Shown: piece after piece, positions 54,498 to 62,577 of the stretch
Layout of the letters: every line of letters starts with the position of its first letter
How positions within the stretch are numbered: the stretch's first letter is position 1
Assembly: GCF_030718205.1 (NCBI RefSeq)
Contig: NZ_JAUZQF010000001.1
Location: 744,001 to 808,000, forward strand
DNA length: 64,000 nucleotides
DNA from: Nonomuraea turcica
GTDB lineage: Bacteria; Actinomycetota; Actinomycetes; Streptosporangiales; Streptosporangiaceae
Reading direction: 5' to 3'
Made by a program: the position numbers and the translations under genes
The notes under the pieces: model-generated
What the model was told of the DNA's origin: nothing
Databases searched by the model: none
The model's input: the letters and a program-made list of their open reading frames with translations, nothing else

Positions 54498-56954
54498 TCA
54501 TCTGCGGGTCCGGCTCGTGGGGACGGCGGTCAGCGGGTCCTCTGGCCAGGGGTGCTTGGGGTAGCGGCCGCGGAGTTCGGCGCGTACGGAACGGTAGGCG
54601 TCCCGCCAGAACGACGCCAGGTCCGCGGTGACCGCCACCGGCCGGCCCGCCGGGGAGAGCAGATGCACCAGGACCGGCACGCCCGCGATCTCCGGCGTCT
54701 CCTGCCAGCCGAACAGCTCCTGTAGCTTCACCGCCAGCACCGGCTGCTCGCCCGAGTAGTCCACACGGATGTGGGAGCCGCTGGGCACCTCGATGCGCTC
54801 GGGGGCGACCTTCTCCAGGCGTTCGCTCCACGGGATCAGGCGTTTGAGCGCCTGGGCGACGTCGAGGCGTTCCAGGTCGGCGCGGCGGCGGGCTCTCGAC
54901 AACTCGGGTTCCAGCCACTGGTCGGCCAGGTCGATGAGCGTGTCCATCGAGGGCCACGGGGGGCCGATCGCGCGGTGGCAGAAGGCCAGGCGGTCCCTGA
55001 GGTCCTTGGCCTGTTTCGTCCAGGTCAGGACGTCCTCGGTGCGGAGGCCGTACAGGATGGCCTCGCGGACGTCGGCGTCCTTGAGCGGGGTCGAGGACAG
55101 CTCGATGGCGCCCATGCGCTCGACCCTGCGGGCGGAGACGTCGCCGCGACGCTCGCCCGGCGGGACCCGCCACTCGACCTCGTCTTCTGTCGTGGTGGGG
55201 TGCGCCAGCCTGGCGATGTCCTCGTCGATCGCGACTGCCTGCCTGATGCGGGCCGAGGCCGACCCGGTGGGGCGGTCGGCGACCGCGATGGCCAGCCATT
55301 CGGCGGTCTGCAGCCGGGAGCCGTCGGGCAGCTGGGCCCGGGTGCCGGACGCCATGAGATAGCCGCCGCCACGCCGCCGCGCCACCCGCTCGGGAAACGC
55401 CAGCGCCACGGCCATCCCGGCCAGCACGTCCTGTGTGGTCGCGCCGCCGGCCTCGCGCGCCGGTGGTTCCAGACCACCGGGCTGGCGCGTCGAGGACGCC
55501 GGGGTGGCAGGCGGATCCGGGTTGCGGGCCTGGGTGGCCGCTCTGCTGAGACGCTGAGCCTCCCGGCGCCAGCGTGCGGCGAAGCCGGATCCGCCGCGGA
55601 GAGCCGTGCGCCAGACCTCCACCAGGTCGTCCCCCGCGTCGCGCGGCAACTGCTCGGACAGCAGCGCCACCACCTCGGCGGCGCGCGGCCCCAGATCCAG
55701 CAGCGCCCTGGCCAGGCGAGGGTGCACACCCGCGAGTGCCATCCGCCGCCCGCGGTCCGTCACCCGGGAGCCCGGCCCGAGGGCACCGAGCTCCGTCAGG
55801 GTGCGGGCGGCGGCGGACATCGCGGCGGCCGGTGGCGGATCCAGGAGCGCCAGGCCGGAGGCGTCGGCGTCACCCCAGCAGGCCGCCTGCAACGCGAACC
55901 CGGTCAGGTCCGCGAGCACGATCTCAGGGCGCGGATGGTCGGCCAGGCGCTCGTGGTCGGCGGCGGTCCAGCATCGATACACCGTGCCAGGGGCCTCCCG
56001 TCCCGCCCGGCCCGCCCGCTGGGCCGCAGCCGCCTTGGAGGCCCTGACCGTGGTGAGCGACCCCAGACCCCGGGCATGGTCCGTACGCGGCTCGCGCGCC
56101 AGCCCCGAGTCCACGACCACCCGGACCCCGGGAACGGTCAGGCTCGACTCGGCGACGGAAGTGGCCAGGACCACCCGGCGCGCCCGCCCCGCCGACAGGA
56201 CGGCGTCCTGGACGTGGGCCGGGGCCTGGCCGTGCACCTGCAGGACCTCCGGGACGTCGGAGAGTGCCGCCGCCACCTTGGCGATTTCGCCCACCCCGGG
56301 AAGGAAGCACAGCACGTCGCCGTCGCGTTCGGCCCAAGCGCGGCGGACCACGGAAGCCACGTGGGACAGGAACGCGGGGTCCACGCGTAGGCCGTGGGGC
56401 GGGGCGGCCGGGCGCGGAGATGGGGCCCACACCGTCTCCACCGGATACGCGGCCCCGGTGGCCGTCACGACGGGGCCCCCGAGCAGGCGGGACCAGGGCG
56501 CGGCGTCGGCGGTGGCGGAGGTGGCGATGAGGCGCAGGTCGGGGCGGAGCGTGTCGCGCACGTCCAGCAGGAACGCCAGTGCCGTGTCCGCGTCCAGGTG
56601 CCGCTCGTGGCACTCGTCCAGCATGACCGCGTCCACCCCGGCCAGTTCCTGGTCCCGCTGGAGGCGCTGGAGCAGCACGCCGGTCGTGACCACCTCGACC
56701 ATGGGGTTCGCGCCCGTGTGGCGCTCACCGCGGATCGTGTAGCTCACGCCCATCCGCCGGGCCGCCGCGCGGACGGCCAGCCGCCGCGGCTCGGCCACCA
56801 GCACCCGCATCCCCGCCTCGGCCAGCGCCAGGGGCACCACCGTCGTCTTCCCCGTGCCGGGTGGTGCGGTCAGCACGGCGGTGCCGTGCCGCTCGAGCAT
56901 GGCGAGCAGCTCGGGCAGGACGTGGTGGATGGGCAGCTGGTCAGAAGCGGACAT
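54498..56954 (-). CDS. hrpB: ATP-dependent helicase HrpB
   Basis: 818 residues. Walker A APPGTGKTT (30-38), DECH box (113-116), SATADAAPW (motif III), then QRAGRAGR (motif VI); the C-terminal third carries the HrpB-specific DUF with WQETPEIAGVPVLVHLLSPA. DExH-box RNA helicase-like protein of unknown substrate in bacteria. Its start overlaps the ArsR gene by 14 bases, so both are transcribed together. Confidence 0.9.
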   Translation of the reverse strand: MSASDQLPIHHVLPELLAMLERHGTAVLTAPPGTGKTTVVPLALAEAGMRVLVAEPRRLAVRAAARRMGVSYTIRGERHTGANPMVEVVTTGVLLQRLQRDQELAGVDAVMLDECHERHLDADTALAFLLDVRDTLRPDLRLIATSATADAAPWSRLLGGPVVTATGAAYPVETVWAPSPRPAAPPHGLRVDPAFLSHVASVVRRAWAERDGDVLCFLPGVGEIAKVAAALSDVPEVLQVHGQAPAHVQDAVLSAGRARRVVLATSVAESSLTVPGVRVVVDSGLAREPRTDHARGLGSLTTVRASKAAAAQRAGRAGREAPGTVYRCWTAADHERLADHPRPEIVLADLTGFALQAACWGDADASGLALLDPPPAAAMSAAARTLTELGALGPGSRVTDRGRRMALAGVHPRLARALLDLGPRAAEVVALLSEQLPRDAGDDLVEVWRTALRGGSGFAARWRREAQRLSRAATQARNPDPPATPASSTRQPGGLEPPAREAGGATTQDVLAGMAVALAFPERVARRRGGGYLMASGTRAQLPDGSRLQTAEWLAIAVADRPTGSASARIRQAVAIDEDIARLAHPTTTEDEVEWRVPPGERRGDVSARRVERMGAIELSSTPLKDADVREAILYGLRTEDVLTWTKQAKDLRDRLAFCHRAIGPPWPSMDTLIDLADQWLEPELSRARRRADLERLDVAQALKRLIPWSERLEKVAPERIEVPSGSHIRVDYSGEQPVLAVKLQELFGWQETPEIAGVPVLVHLLSPAGRPVAVTADLASFWRDAYRSVRAELRGRYPKHPWPEDPLTAVPTSRTRR

Positions 56955-57264
56955 GGGATGTGGTCGCGGCGAGGATCGAGTCGAGCAGGCCGGGGAAGCG
57001 GGATTCCAGGTCGTCGCGGCGCAGGCTCATGAACTTGAGCCTGCCTTCCTGCTTGGTGAGCACCACGCCCGCCTCGCGCAGGGTCCGGTAATGGTGTGAG
57101 GCCGTCGACTTGTGTACGCCGAGGTCGTCACCGGCGACGGTGCAGTTCAACTCGCCCGCCACGGCCAACCGGACGACGATCTCCAGCCGGACCGGGTCGG
57201 CCAGCGCCCGCAGGACCTCGGTGAGCTCGATGTCCTCGGTGGCGGGATGCGGGAGCAGGCGCAT
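56941..57264 (-). CDS. ArsR-family regulator
   Basis: 107 residues. ELTEVLRALADPVRLEIVVR and DLGVHKSTASHHYRTLREAG are the winged helix-turn-helix of ArsR. No obvious metal cysteine pair (only one Cys, ELNCTV), so the signal may be another compound or protein state. It overlaps hrpB and is divergent from an MFS gene, with a perfect inverted repeat between them. Confidence 0.87.
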   Translation of the reverse strand: MRLLPHPATEDIELTEVLRALADPVRLEIVVRLAVAGELNCTVAGDDLGVHKSTASHHYRTLREAGVVLTKQEGRLKFMSLRRDDLESRFPGLLDSILAATTSHVRF

Positions 57265-57279
57265 GGGTGAACCCTACCT

Positions 57280-57317
57280 CTGTCTTATGGTTTGACAACA
57301 ATCCAACTATAAGACAG
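57280..57317. promoter_or_regulatory. Operator between arsR-like and MFS genes
   Basis: CTGTCTTAT (57280-57288) and ATAAGACAG (57309-57317) form a perfect 9-base inverted repeat with a 20-base spacer, inside an 86-base intergenic region that is much richer in A and T than the genes. Likely the ArsR binding site. Confidence 0.75.
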
Positions 57318-57350
57318 TTTGATGGGCATCCAACATTCGCTGGAGGCTTC

Positions 57351-58499
57351 ATGAGTGCGCGGCTCTTTCCGCTTGCTGTCGGAAATTTCGCGATCGGTAC
57401 TGGCATATTCGTGACCGCCGGGCTCTTAGCGCCCATCTCGGCGGATCTGGCGGTTTCACCGTCGGCGGCGGGGCAGTTGATGACGGTCTTCGCGCTGGCG
57501 TACGCGGTGTTGTCGCCCCCGCTCGCCGCCCTGACCGCCCGCCTGCCGCGCAAGCGGTTGTTGCTCCTGGCCCTGGGCGTCTTCGTGCTGGGCAACGTGC
57601 TGACCGCGTTCGCCGCGACGTACCCGCTGGTCCTGGTCACCCGGGTGATCGCCGCCGCCGGGGCGGCCATGTTCACGCCGACCGCGTCGGGCGTGGCCAA
57701 CGCGCTGGCCGCGCCGGAGCGCCGCGGGCGCGCACTCGCGCTGGTCATGGGCGGATTGAGTGTTTCGTCGGCGATCGGGGTGCCGCTCGGCACCTGGCTG
57801 GGCTCGGCCGCCGGCTGGCGGGCCACGCTCTGGCTCGTGGTAGGACTCGGGGTGGTCGGGCTCGCCTGGGTGGCGGCTGTGGTGCCCGAGCTCAGGATTC
57901 CGGCGTCGGGGCGGCTGAAGGAGCGTTTCACGCCGCTGGGGGACCGGCGGGTGCTGGCGGTGCTGGTCACGCAGTTGCTGATGTTCGCGGCCGGGTTCAC
58001 CGCGTACACCTACATCGGGTCGCTGTTCGACCTGCCGCTGCCCGCGGTGTTGTGGGCATGGGGGCTGGGCGGGGTCGTCGGCAACCAACTGGGCGGGCGT
58101 CTCACCGACGCATACGGCCCACGCAAGATGATCATGGTGGGCCTGGCCGCGTCCACCGTGTTCATGGCCCTCATCCCCGTCGCGAACCTCGCGCTGCCGA
58201 TCGCGCTCGGCTGGGCGTTCCTGTGGGGCGCGCTCGGCTGGCTGGTGGCGCCTGCCCAGCAGTTCAGGACCGTCGCCGCGGTTCCCGACAACGTGCCGAT
58301 CGGGCTCGGGCTGCTGTCGTCCGCGCAGTACCTCGGGCTGTTCATGGCCGGGCTCGCCGGCGGCGCGGCGCTCGACTGGTATGGCAGGACGGGCGTGATC
58401 GTGCTGGCCACCGCGTTCGGCCTGGTGACGCTGCTGTTCACGATGGCCACCTACCGTGAGACGGCGATCTCCTCCAGGGAGAGCGCACCCGTCAGATAA
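57351..58499 (+). CDS. MFS efflux transporter
   Basis: 382 residues from ATG 57351. About 12 helices; ALAYAVLSPPLAALTARLPR carries the loop 2-3 motif, ARALALVMGGLSVSSAIGVPLG the antiporter motif C. Closely fits the AraJ/drug-efflux branch. Regulated by the divergent ArsR, it likely exports a toxic compound. The 3' end overlaps the convergent TetR gene by 49 bases. Confidence 0.84.
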   Translation: MSARLFPLAVGNFAIGTGIFVTAGLLAPISADLAVSPSAAGQLMTVFALAYAVLSPPLAALTARLPRKRLLLLALGVFVLGNVLTAFAATYPLVLVTRVIAAAGAAMFTPTASGVANALAAPERRGRALALVMGGLSVSSAIGVPLGTWLGSAAGWRATLWLVVGLGVVGLAWVAAVVPELRIPASGRLKERFTPLGDRRVLAVLVTQLLMFAAGFTAYTYIGSLFDLPLPAVLWAWGLGGVVGNQLGGRLTDAYGPRKMIMVGLAASTVFMALIPVANLALPIALGWAFLWGALGWLVAPAQQFRTVAAVPDNVPIGLGLLSSAQYLGLFMAGLAGGAALDWYGRTGVIVLATAFGLVTLLFTMATYRETAISSRESAPVR

Positions 58500-59062
58500 C
58501 GCTGGAGGGTCGGTGCGACGGCGGCCGCGACCACGTCGGCGGGCAGCGACGCCAGCGGCTCCACCTTGAGGACGTAGCGGAGCATCGCGATGCCGACCAG
58601 TTGCGAGGCCGCCAGCAGTGCCCGGACCTCGGCGTGGTCGCTCGACAGCCGCCGGGCGATGGGGCCGAGCAACTCCTGGCGCATCAGGTGCTTCAGCAGG
58701 TCGGCCGCCGCCGAGGTGGCGGTGGCCGCCTGCAATACGGCCGACATCCTCGGCCCGTGCGCCGGATCCTCCCAGAGCTCCACATATCTCCTGGAGAGCC
58801 GCTCGGCGAGGTGCTCCTCGTCGCCGTCGAGGGCCTCCATCATCAGCGCGACCGGCATGCTGCCGTTGATCGCCGCTTCGAACAGCCCGTCCTTGGTGCC
58901 GAAGAAGTGCATCACGAGCGCCGGGTCGACGCCTGCCTCCCGTGCCACGCCCCTGATCGTGGTGTCGCGATAGCCCTTGGCGAGGAAGGCGGCGATCGCG
59001 GCCTCCAGGATCTCGTCCCTCGTCTGCGGGTTCCCCGGTCGTCTGCCCCGTTCGTCGGCCAT
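58451..59062 (-). CDS. TetR-family regulator
   Basis: 203 residues from ATG 59062. TRDEILEAAIAAFLAKGYRD and TIRGVAREAGVDPALVMHFF are the N-terminal helix-turn-helix; the rest is the all-helical ligand domain. Probably represses the divergent gene at 59124 and itself; an operator is seen between them. Confidence 0.87.
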   Translation of the reverse strand: MADERGRRPGNPQTRDEILEAAIAAFLAKGYRDTTIRGVAREAGVDPALVMHFFGTKDGLFEAAINGSMPVALMMEALDGDEEHLAERLSRRYVELWEDPAHGPRMSAVLQAATATSAAADLLKHLMRQELLGPIARRLSSDHAEVRALLAASQLVGIAMLRYVLKVEPLASLPADVVAAAVAPTLQRYLTGALSLEEIAVSR

Positions 59063-59079
59063 GGGCCTATTCAACCACG

Positions 59080-59105
59080 TGGAATTCATCTACCGTAGAA
59101 TTCAA
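59080..59105. promoter_or_regulatory. TetR operator candidate
   Basis: TGGAATTC (59080-59087) and GAATTCAA (59098-59105) match at seven of eight bases as an inverted repeat with a 10-base gap, in the 61-base space between the TetR and membrane protein starts. Confidence 0.6.
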
Positions 59106-59123
59106 CATCGATGAAGTCATCAG

Positions 59124-60101
59124 GTGGTGAAAAAGATGGGAAAGATCATCGGCCTCGTGGTCGGGGTCACCCTGCTGGGGATGCTCTTCGCGGGATCGTT
59201 CCTCGGCGCGTTCCACCAGCCGGAGCCGCACGGCGTGCCCGTCGCGGTCGTCGCGCCCGGCGAGCAGGTCGCACAGCTCCAGGCGGGCATCGACCAGCGC
59301 AAGGAGGGGGCCTTCGCGCTGAGCGAATACACCACGGCCGACGTCGCGCGGGCCGCGCTGCTCGACAGGGAGGTGGACGCGGTGCTCGTGCCGCAGGAGG
59401 GCAAGCTGATCGTGGCCAGCGCGGGCGGACGCACCGGCGCCACGATCATCACCTCCGCCTTCCAGGCGGCGGCCCAGGCCCAGGGGCGTCCGTTGCGGGT
59501 GGAGGACGCGGCACCGCTGCCGCCCGGCGACTCCGGCGGCATCTCCGGCATGTTCTACGTGCTCGCGCTGGTCCTGCCGGGCATCGCGCTGGCCGTGCTG
59601 ATGTTCCAGGTCGCGCCCGGGCTCGGTTTGGGCGGGCGGCTCGGCGTGCTGGCAGCCGGCTCGCTGGTCGCGGGCGCGGGCAACGCGTGGCTCGCCGACA
59701 CGGTCTTCGGGGCGCTCCCGGGTCGGTTCGGCTGGCTGGTGCTGGTGTCGTGGGGCATCTCACTGGCGATCGGGCTCGTGGTCGCGGGACTGCGCAAGCT
59801 CCTCGGCGTGCCCGGGGTGGGGGTCGCGGCGCTGCTGTTCATCCCGATCGGGCTGCCGGCCAGCGGCGGGCCGCTCGGGGCGCGGTACATCCCGGAGTGG
59901 TACGCCGCCGTCGGGCAGATCCTCCCGCTCGGACCGGCCGCCGAGGCGGTGCGCAACACGGTCTTCTTCGACGGCGCGGCCCTGTGGACGCCAGTGGGCG
60001 TCCTGGCCCTGTGGGGCCTGCTGGGCCTGGTGCTGCTCGCCCTGCCGGGCCGCCGCCCCCAGCCCGGTGTCGTCGTCCCGCGCACGCCCGTTGCGGCGTG
60101 A
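59124..60101 (+). CDS. ABC-2/DUF3533-type membrane protein
   Basis: 325 residues from GTG 59124 or ATG 59136. One N-terminal helix, a periplasmic-type domain (about 35-140) with HGVPVAVVAPGEQV and DREVDAVLVPQEGKLIV, then five more helices ending with ALWGLLGLVLLALPGR. This order (1 + domain + 5) is that of YhgE/Pip or ABC-2 permease relatives, often drug-resistance linked and TetR controlled. No ATPase gene neighbours. Confidence 0.72.
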   Translation: MVKKMGKIIGLVVGVTLLGMLFAGSFLGAFHQPEPHGVPVAVVAPGEQVAQLQAGIDQRKEGAFALSEYTTADVARAALLDREVDAVLVPQEGKLIVASAGGRTGATIITSAFQAAAQAQGRPLRVEDAAPLPPGDSGGISGMFYVLALVLPGIALAVLMFQVAPGLGLGGRLGVLAAGSLVAGAGNAWLADTVFGALPGRFGWLVLVSWGISLAIGLVVAGLRKLLGVPGVGVAALLFIPIGLPASGGPLGARYIPEWYAAVGQILPLGPAAEAVRNTVFFDGAALWTPVGVLALWGLLGLVLLALPGRRPQPGVVVPRTPVAA

Positions 60102-60247
60102 CGCACCGGCGCGGCCGGCTCTCCACGACGGAGGTCCGGCCGCGCTCCGGCGGCCCGCGCCGCCTGATCTTCTCCGCCTATGAGCGGACGAGCCGTCCTC
60201 CAGCAGGCGGACGACCGCGGGCACACTCCCGGCCTACCGTCAGCGCC

Positions 60248-60946
60248 ATGTTGAACGACCAGGTGACTTTCCGCCGCGTCACGGCAGGCGTCCTGCTGAT
60301 CGTGGCCCCGCTGCTCCAGGCCATCGCCGTCGCCGTCGACCCGGGCACCTGGGGCGACGACAGAGAGGCCGTCAGCTTCGGCGACAACCCCGCGCTCGCC
60401 CAGACCCAGTCCGTCCTCTACCACTGGAGCTGGATGCTCATGGCCGTCGCCGTGCTCGGCCTGGTGCACCTGACCAGGCGCAAGGCCACGTGGTTCGGCC
60501 ACGTGGCGGGCGCGCTGACGATGCTCGGCTACCTCGCCCTCTCCGCCCTGCTGATGGGCGACCCGGTGGAGTGGTGGCTGGGGCAGCACTATCCGCCGGA
60601 GCGGGCAACGCAGATCATGGACGAGATGATGAACCTGCCCGGCGTGATCTTCGGCTATCAGCTCCCGTGGATGTTCTTCGGCCTCTTCGGCCTGCCGGTG
60701 CTGCTCGTGGCCGTGTGGCGGACCGGGTTCACAGGCTGGTGGGTGCCGCTCGTCGTGGCCGCCGGCTACCTCGGCTCCTTCGCGGTCCCGTACGGCCCCG
60801 CGATCGTGCCCTTCTGGACCGCGCCCGTCGTCGCCCTCGGCTGGGTCGGGGTGAAGATCCTCAGGATGGGCGACGAGGCGTGGGCGGCGTACTACCGTCC
60901 GGTCCAGAGCGCTGACGTAGCGGGCGAAAACGTTATTGCCCGGTAA
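60248..60946 (+). CDS. Integral membrane protein (232 aa)
   Basis: 232 residues from ATG 60248. Six or so hydrophobic segments (TAGVLLIVAPLLQAIAVAVD, VLYHWSWMLMAVAVLGLVHL, VAGALTMLGYLALSALLMG, and three more). Common in actinomycetes as a DUF4386-like sensor or stress protein; no active-site motif. The frame further upstream is a shadow of the ABC-2-like gene. Confidence 0.7.
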   Translation: MLNDQVTFRRVTAGVLLIVAPLLQAIAVAVDPGTWGDDREAVSFGDNPALAQTQSVLYHWSWMLMAVAVLGLVHLTRRKATWFGHVAGALTMLGYLALSALLMGDPVEWWLGQHYPPERATQIMDEMMNLPGVIFGYQLPWMFFGLFGLPVLLVAVWRTGFTGWWVPLVVAAGYLGSFAVPYGPAIVPFWTAPVVALGWVGVKILRMGDEAWAAYYRPVQSADVAGENVIAR

Positions 60947-60978
60947 ACCCCGCGGCTGTCTCATGTCTGTATCCGATT

Positions 60979-61479
60979 GTGGTGGTGCAGGTGACGCGGG
61001 ACGTCGAAGAGGGTTTCGCCTGGTTCTTCCGGGCGCAGTTCCCGCGTGTCGTGAGCACGGTCTACCTGATCCTGCATGATCACGGCCATGCGGAGGAGAT
61101 CGCGCAGGACGCGTTCATCCAGCTCTTCGAACGCTGGACGAAGATCTCCCGGTACGAGCAGCCCGAAGCGTGGGTACGCAGGGTCGCCATCCGCATGGCC
61201 GTACGGCACGCCCGCCGCGAACGCTTACGCAACCTGTTGGAACGCCGAGGCGACGGCTGGACCGCGCCTGATGACGTGCCGGTGGACGTCCACGCAGCGG
61301 TGCTGCGGCTGCCACCGGCACAGCGCGCCGCGGTGGTGCTCTTCTACTTCGAGGACCGCCCGATTTCGGAGATCGCCGACTTTCTGGGCTGCACCCGTTC
61401 GACGGCCAAGGTCCACCTGCACAAGGCCAGGCAGCGGCTGGCGTCCCTCCTGAAGGAGGAGATCGACGATGTCCTTTGA
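60979..61479 (+). CDS. ECF RNA polymerase sigma factor (SigE-type)
   Basis: 166 residues from GTG. Region 2: WFFRAQFPRVVSTVYLILHD and AEEIAQDAFIQLFERWTKI. Region 4: LPPAQRAAVVLFYFEDRPIS with EIADFLGCTRSTAKVHLHKA. A typical small SigE-type ECF factor. It overlaps the next gene by 11 bases, the predicted membrane anti-sigma. Its target promoters would include this operon. Confidence 0.9.
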   Translation: MVVQVTRDVEEGFAWFFRAQFPRVVSTVYLILHDHGHAEEIAQDAFIQLFERWTKISRYEQPEAWVRRVAIRMAVRHARRERLRNLLERRGDGWTAPDDVPVDVHAAVLRLPPAQRAAVVLFYFEDRPISEIADFLGCTRSTAKVHLHKARQRLASLLKEEIDDVL

Positions 61480-62008
61480 GCGGCGCCTGCGTGAAGGGCT
61501 GGTCGCGGCAGCGGCCCGGGTGGAGCCGGACACCGAGCGGGCGCTGGTCCGGGTACGGCTGCATCGCCGGCGCCGCCGCCTGTTTCGTCCGCTGGTCGCG
61601 GTGGTGGCGGTGGCCATGACGGTCCTCCTGGTGCCCGTCGTCCTGGCTCTCTCCGCCGAGCGCCGGGACGAGGCCGTCACGCGGGAGCTCGCGGCCACGT
61701 ACACAGCCGAATTGCCGGACACATCGGGGCTGAACCTGGCCGGCAGGTGGTTCCTCACCGTCCGGCCCGACGGGTCCGCCAATGTGGGCGGACCGCCGGG
61801 GCTCACGGTCAGGGGGCCCGGGCCCGCGGGCACGTACGTCCGGATCGACGACGAGCGACTGCGTACCAACCTCTTCTACAACGACCTGTGCACCGGGGAG
61901 GGGCTGTACGGCTGGCGGCGTGACGGTGACGTGCTGACCTTCACGGTCGTGGAGGACACCTGTGCGGCGCGGCGGATGTTGCTGACGTCGAGCCCGTGGA
62001 GCCGGTAA
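61469..62008 (+). CDS. Membrane protein, probable anti-sigma/sensor partner
   Basis: 179 residues. Cytoplasmic basic N-terminus (RRLREGLVAAAARVEPDTER), one transmembrane helix (about 46-65), and an external domain that ends with ...YNDLCTGEGLYGWRRDGD then FTVVEDTCAARR. The two cysteines could form a disulfide. It stands where an anti-sigma factor is expected, though the zinc HxxxCxxC motif is absent. Confidence 0.75.
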   Translation: MSFERRLREGLVAAAARVEPDTERALVRVRLHRRRRRLFRPLVAVVAVAMTVLLVPVVLALSAERRDEAVTRELAATYTAELPDTSGLNLAGRWFLTVRPDGSANVGGPPGLTVRGPGPAGTYVRIDDERLRTNLFYNDLCTGEGLYGWRRDGDVLTFTVVEDTCAARRMLLTSSPWSR

Positions 62009-62040
62009 ACCTTCCCGCCCCATCGGGTCTGTCTACGGGC

Positions 62041-62577
62041 ATGAGGAAGCATCACTGGCCGGCAGCACTGCTCATCGGCCTGGCCTTGACCGCGTGCGCG
62101 GATACGGCGCCGAAGGAGCGTGCCGTATCGCCCGGCTCCCCGGCGGCCGTCGAGGCGAGACTGCCTGAGGGCACCTATCGGACCTCGCCTGTCGGACGGG
62201 ACCGGATCGAGGCGGTGCTGGAGGAAGGCGGCTTCGACGCCAAAGAGATCGAGGGCGTCACGGGGCGGATGTCGTCGCAGGATCGGGTCGTCTTCACGCT
62301 GAAGGCGCAGGGCGGCCGCTGGACACAGTTCCAGTCCGTCAACGGCGGCCCGGGCGAACTGGGCTGGAGCGGCACCTACCGGGTGATCGACCTCGAGACC
62401 GTGGCGGCCACGGACGCCTGCGGCACGGTCACCTACACGTACCAGCTCTCCGGCGACCAGCTGCGGCTGAAGATGACCGAGGACACCTGCGAGGGTATGG
62501 CCGGCGACAGCAGGACGGGCGAGCTGATGGCGCAGACCATGATCTATCACAGTGCTCCCTTCGAGAAGGTGTCGTGA
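62041..62577 (+). CDS. Lipoprotein with the same C-EDTC element
   Basis: 178 residues. MRKHHWPAALLIGLALTACA has a lipobox (LTAC). The C-terminal part has DACGTVTYTYQLSGDQLRLK then TEDTCEGMAG, with the same Cys spacing and EDTC motif as the anti-sigma-like protein before it. A lipocalin-like domain is possible. Coupled to the next gene (ATGATG overlap). Confidence 0.8.
   Translation: MRKHHWPAALLIGLALTACADTAPKERAVSPGSPAAVEARLPEGTYRTSPVGRDRIEAVLEEGGFDAKEIEGVTGRMSSQDRVVFTLKAQGGRWTQFQSVNGGPGELGWSGTYRVIDLETVAATDACGTVTYTYQLSGDQLRLKMTEDTCEGMAGDSRTGELMAQTMIYHSAPFEKVS

Noticed and set aside
59111..60247. Long upstream extension of the 60248 membrane protein
   Set aside because: Runs in another frame through the ABC-2-like gene and is Arg/Gly-rich.
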